Position numbers and translations under genes: made by a program
The notes under the pieces: generated by a model
Database searches by the model: none
What the model was told of the DNA's origin: nothing
Seen by the model: only the letters and a program-made list of their open reading frames with translations
Assembly: GCA_016206755.1 (NCBI GenBank)
Contig: JACQQZ010000060.1
Span: forward strand, 1-16,139
Direction: 5' to 3'
Source: Candidatus Omnitrophota bacterium
GTDB taxonomy: Bacteria > Omnitrophota > Gorgyraeia > 1-14-0-20-64-10 > JACQQZ01
Length of the DNA: 16,139 nt
In this document: one piece after another, positions 13,151 to 16,139 of the stretch
Numbering within the stretch: the first letter of the stretch is position 1
Layout: each line of letters begins with the position of its first letter

Positions 13151-15921
13151 CCGGTGCTCTTCATTCCGAAGGCGATGCCGTGGAGCGTGAGCTTGAGGAG
13201 TTCATGGACTTCCGGAGAAGGATTCTGTTCCAGCTCGGCCAGGAAACGCAACTGGAGATAGTTGAGCGGGTCAACGTAGGGGTTTCTGAGCTGGATCGAA
13301 TGCTTCAAGACCGGCTGGTTTTCCAGCAGGCCGTTTTGCTGAGTGATTTGCAGGACCCAATGCAGCGACCGCTGGTACTCTTTGCGAATCTGCCCAAAGA
13401 TGCTGCGGCGGACTTTCGCGTCTTTGACCAAATCCGCGTATTGCTCGCCGATATAAAAATCCGCTTTCGCCAGCGAGGCCTGGGCGTTGTCCAAAAGCGA
13501 TTTGAAGAACGGCCAATCTTTGTACATCGCCTTGAGCTCTTCCGCTGCATTCGGCTGATGCACGATGAATTGATCGATGGCGGTTCCGATGCCGTACCAC
13601 GCCGAGAGCAATTGCCGGGACTGCACCCAACTGAAGACCCACGGAATGGCGCGCAAGTTTTGCAGAGACCATTGAGCATCTCTGCCGGCAGGACGCGAGC
13701 CGGCGATGCCGCGCTCGAGAATTATCTTGATCGGCGTGGCCTCCAGATAATACGGCAAGAATTCTTTGGTCTCCCAGACCAGGGATCGGTAGCTCCCGGA
13801 GGAGAGCAGGGAAAGCTCTTGCATGATGCTTTCCCAGCGGTTGAGCGTGCTTCGCGCGCGCCGTTCGTGGGGTGCGGCCACCAAGTTGCTCAAGACCACG
13901 GCGCTGAAGAGCTGCTCGACCGTGCGTTGAGCGATGAGCAGATTGGAATATTTGGCGGAGACGACTTCTCCTTGCTCGGTCAGCTTGATCCGCCCACCCG
14001 GTGCCGAAGCCGGCTGCGCGACGATGGCGCGGTAACTCATGCCTCCGCCGCGATCGATCGTCCCGCCTTTTCCGTGGAAGAAAGTAAGATTCACCTTCGC
14101 GCGCGCCGCTGTTTTGCTTAAAGTCGCCTGCGCGCGATAGAGGGACCAGTTGGCTGCAAAGTAGCCGCCGTCTTTGTTGCTGTCGGAATAGCCCAGCATG
14201 ATCTCTTGGCTGCGGCCAGCGGAAGCCGCACCATGCCCCTGATCCAAATAAGCGTGATAGCTCGGATGTTTCCACAACTCCGCCATGATGCCCGGGGCCC
14301 GTTCCAAATCCTCCAATGTTTCAAACAGGGGAACGATCGTCAGATGCTCAACCCCCGTCACTGTTTTAAGCCAAAGCACCATCAACAGATCGCTGGCGCT
14401 GCGCGTCATGCTGACCAAATAAGTGGACGCCGCATCTTTCCCGCAGATGTCCTGCATCTTGCGCAGGGCAAAAAATTGCTCCAGGACGTCGCGGGTTTCA
14501 GCCCCCAGACCTTCGGGTAAAGTATCGATGCGCTTGGCGGAAGCGATGGCGTCCGCCAGCACCGATTGCCGCTCTGTTTCGGAAAGCTCCCGGTACGGAT
14601 TCTTCGAAAACTCCAGCCGCTGTAAAAGTTCCTGGACCGCAGCGGCCAGTTTGTCGCGATGGTCTCGAAATTCCAATTGAGCCAGATGGAATCCAAAAGT
14701 TTCGACTTGCCGGACCAGCGCCTCCACCATCCCGGAAGCGGCGTGCACGCCGTGATGGGTTCGCAGACTCTCCTGCATGAGACGGAGATCTTTCAAAAAG
14801 CCATGCGGCCCGTTGTAGCCGTTGGGGCGCTCGTTGAGAACGCCCAAGAGCTTGGCGTAGACAAAGGAAAGTTTTTTCCGGTAAATCTCGGAGGATTCGT
14901 AACGCTCCATGGCAGCGGCCACGTCCGGAAAAAGATTCCGGTCTCCCTCGATCGATTGAAGCAGGGCGTCGCTGACCGGATTGAGATTGACCGCTTGGCT
15001 GAAGTGCCGGATGATCCGTTCGACCCGGTCCAGATAATGGCGAAGAATAGACTGCCGCTGTCTGAGCAGCGTCTCTTGGCTGACCTGGGCGGTCACATAG
15101 GGATTCCCATCGCGGTCGCCGCCGACCCAGGAGCTGAATCTCAGCCAACTGGGCGCGTTATTTTTCCAAGAAGGAAAATGCTGCTTCAGTTGCCGCGAGA
15201 TGTCTTCGTAGAGGATTGGAATCAGCGGCACGATCGTTCGCTCAAAATAAAACATCGTGTTGGAAACTTCGTCGGCCACCGTCATGGGGCGGCGGCGGAT
15301 TTCATTGGTATGCCAGAGAATTTCCAGATGTTCCTGAAGCCGCGCGGTCAGCCGCGCGCGGTCTCGCCCGGGAAGATTGGGCAGATCCAATTGATCGAGG
15401 TCATTGGCCATCTCCAGAAGGTGGTCGAGCGTCGTCCGGCGCTTGACTTCGGTGGGATGCGCCGTGAGGACCGGCTGAATGGACAACTGCTCAAGCAGCT
15501 TGCTGATTTGTTTGGGCTGAATTTTCCGGTTCTTGAGTTCCTGAAAGCAGGCGCGCGCGGACATGCCCAGCGGGGCGTTTTGCGCCTCGTAGGCCCGCAG
15601 GCGCCGGATGCGCTGCTGTTCCTCCGCGAGATTCACCAATTGGAAGTAAATGGTGAAGGCCCGCGCGATCTTGGTGGCTTCGGCAATGTTGAGAGAATGA
15701 ATGGTGCGCCTCAGGCGCGCAATTTTGGAGGAAGAAGGAGAATGGCGGATGGCGGTGGCTTGTTTGCGTATCCTCTCGATTAAACGAAATAGGCGCGGGC
15801 CTTCTTGCTCGAGGATGGTTTGCCCCAACAGAGAGGTGAGCATGCGAACATCCTTGCGCAGGGCAGGGTCCATCGCTTGTCGCGCGTCGGCTCGGTTGGA
15901 AAGAGAAAGCGATGTGGGCAT
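13147..15921 (-). CDS. ppc: Phosphoenolpyruvate carboxylase
   Basis: A 924-aa enzyme of usual length that carboxylates phosphoenolpyruvate with bicarbonate to oxaloacetate, replenishing the TCA cycle. Visible signature motifs are VLTAHPTEVKRRT (catalytic His155), VGGDRDGNPYVT, LGYSDSNKDGGYFAANW, FFHGKGGTIDRGGG, TEQGEVVSAKYS and RAIPWVFSW. The C-terminus reads MKSTG, ending in the conserved TG. ATG 15921 lies only a few bases from the predicted transcription start and lacks a ribosome site; Met17 (15873) is an alternative start just before the conserved LRKDVR segment. It is the first gene of a two-gene operon with the helicase (GTGA overlap). Confidence 0.97.
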   Translation of the reverse strand: MPTSLSLSNRADARQAMDPALRKDVRMLTSLLGQTILEQEGPRLFRLIERIRKQATAIRHSPSSSKIARLRRTIHSLNIAEATKIARAFTIYFQLVNLAEEQQRIRRLRAYEAQNAPLGMSARACFQELKNRKIQPKQISKLLEQLSIQPVLTAHPTEVKRRTTLDHLLEMANDLDQLDLPNLPGRDRARLTARLQEHLEILWHTNEIRRRPMTVADEVSNTMFYFERTIVPLIPILYEDISRQLKQHFPSWKNNAPSWLRFSSWVGGDRDGNPYVTAQVSQETLLRQRQSILRHYLDRVERIIRHFSQAVNLNPVSDALLQSIEGDRNLFPDVAAAMERYESSEIYRKKLSFVYAKLLGVLNERPNGYNGPHGFLKDLRLMQESLRTHHGVHAASGMVEALVRQVETFGFHLAQLEFRDHRDKLAAAVQELLQRLEFSKNPYRELSETERQSVLADAIASAKRIDTLPEGLGAETRDVLEQFFALRKMQDICGKDAASTYLVSMTRSASDLLMVLWLKTVTGVEHLTIVPLFETLEDLERAPGIMAELWKHPSYHAYLDQGHGAASAGRSQEIMLGYSDSNKDGGYFAANWSLYRAQATLSKTAARAKVNLTFFHGKGGTIDRGGGMSYRAIVAQPASAPGGRIKLTEQGEVVSAKYSNLLIAQRTVEQLFSAVVLSNLVAAPHERRARSTLNRWESIMQELSLLSSGSYRSLVWETKEFLPYYLEATPIKIILERGIAGSRPAGRDAQWSLQNLRAIPWVFSWVQSRQLLSAWYGIGTAIDQFIVHQPNAAEELKAMYKDWPFFKSLLDNAQASLAKADFYIGEQYADLVKDAKVRRSIFGQIRKEYQRSLHWVLQITQQNGLLENQPVLKHSIQLRNPYVDPLNYLQLRFLAELEQNPSPEVHELLKLTLHGIAFGMKSTG

Positions 15922-15929
15922 GGGGCTTT

Positions 15930-15958
15930 AGAATACCCAAGCGGGCGGGATTGGTCAA
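15930..15958 (-). promoter_or_regulatory. ppc promoter
   Basis: On the minus strand, TTGACC (15953-15958), a 17-base spacer and TATTCT (15930-15935) give a good sigma70 match (five and four of six). The predicted start is near 15922-15923, one or two bases from ATG 15921. Its -35 box overlaps that of the divergent promoter. Confidence 0.6.
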
Positions 15959-15980
15959 TGGGATTGGGGTCTGATACAAT
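15951..15980 (+). promoter_or_regulatory. Promoter of the RluA-like gene
   Basis: TTGGTC (15951-15956), an 18-base spacer and TACAAT (15975-15980, five of six matches). The predicted start is near 15987, three or four bases before ATG 15991. The -35 box overlaps the ppc -35 box on the other strand within the palindrome TTGGTCAA. Confidence 0.5.
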
Positions 15981-15990
15981 CGAGCTTGCC

Positions 15991-16139
15991 ATGAAACCCC
16001 TCACCATCCTCTACGAGGATCAGCATGTTCTTGCGGTCGCCAAAGATCCGGACGAGCTGGTTGTGCCCAGCCAATGGACGCCCAAGGATCAGACGCTGAT
16101 CGGCCGGCTGCAGAAAAAATATCCGGACCGCGTGTGGGC
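15991..16139 (+). CDS. RluA-family pseudouridine synthase, 5' part only
   Basis: The first 49 codons are visible before the window ends. The start MKPLTILYEDQHVLAVAKDP matches the opening of the RluA-type catalytic domain (normally ILYEDEHLLVVNKPAG). It is followed by LVVPSQWTPKDQTLIGRLQKK, resembling the stretch before the catalytic HRLD motif, which lies outside the window. Here the usual KPAG is KDPDE, so the family call is moderate. Such enzymes isomerise uridines in 23S rRNA or tRNA. It is divergent from ppc, with 69 bases between the start codons. Confidence 0.65.
   Translation, partial: MKPLTILYEDQHVLAVAKDPDELVVPSQWTPKDQTLIGRLQKKYPDRVW

Noticed and set aside
13180..15783. Long plus-strand frames opposite ppc
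   Set aside because: Mirror frames of the conserved ppc gene; no start context or domain pattern.

Overview
The window looks like chromosomal DNA from a GC-rich (roughly 55-60% by eye) diderm bacterium. It has a type II secretion pseudopilin operon, an exported parvulin-like chaperone, GreA, TilS, phosphoenolpyruvate carboxylase and a Ski2-type helicase. Tight gene packing, short palindromic repeats between genes and a pseudopilin/two-component mix would fit an under-sampled phylum such as Omnitrophota, Elusimicrobiota or Nitrospirota. The sequence alone does not decide this, so treat it as a guess.

Region 1 (1-7704, plus strand) is one tightly coupled operon. It holds an exported SurA/PpiC-like protein, a soluble histidine kinase with a degenerate GGDEF-like tail, a receiver-only response regulator, gspG, a second receiver-only regulator, then gspI, gspJ, gspK, gspL (PilM-PilN-like) and gspM (PilO-like). 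The second regulator sits where gspH normally lies. Most junctions overlap or are separated by 0-6 nt, so a phosphorelay and a pseudopilus assembly module appear to be co-expressed. The secretin, ATPase, GspF, GspC and prepilin peptidase are not in the window.

Region 2 (7721-9290) has a CAU-anticodon tRNA followed by tilS, whose product converts tRNA-Ile2(CAU) to the lysidine form. Between them lies a perfect 30-bp inverted repeat. One arm plus flank (39 bp) recurs in inverted orientation at the window start, so near-identical elements bracket the secretion operon. The 3' end of tilS is built from a 15-bp direct repeat around a hairpin. It also contains a near-consensus sigma70 promoter that reads into a structured, roughly 230-nt segment ending in a strong intrinsic terminator. 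That segment holds a possible 51-codon leader ORF and a 10-bp alternative pairing that would disrupt the terminator. It is either a small RNA or an attenuator, and it is the least explained element here.

Region 3 (9291-11190, plus) has a 79-aa unknown protein, greA, a 137-aa unknown protein and a tandem-receiver response regulator. The last three are translationally coupled. Region 4 (11192-15921, minus) is a two-gene operon of ppc and a Ski2-like DEVH helicase, convergent with region 3 across a single base. A divergent promoter pair with overlapping -35 boxes separates ppc from the start of an RluA-type pseudouridine synthase gene cut by the window end. Promoter positions suggest that greA, ppc and the RluA-like gene may have almost no 5' leader.
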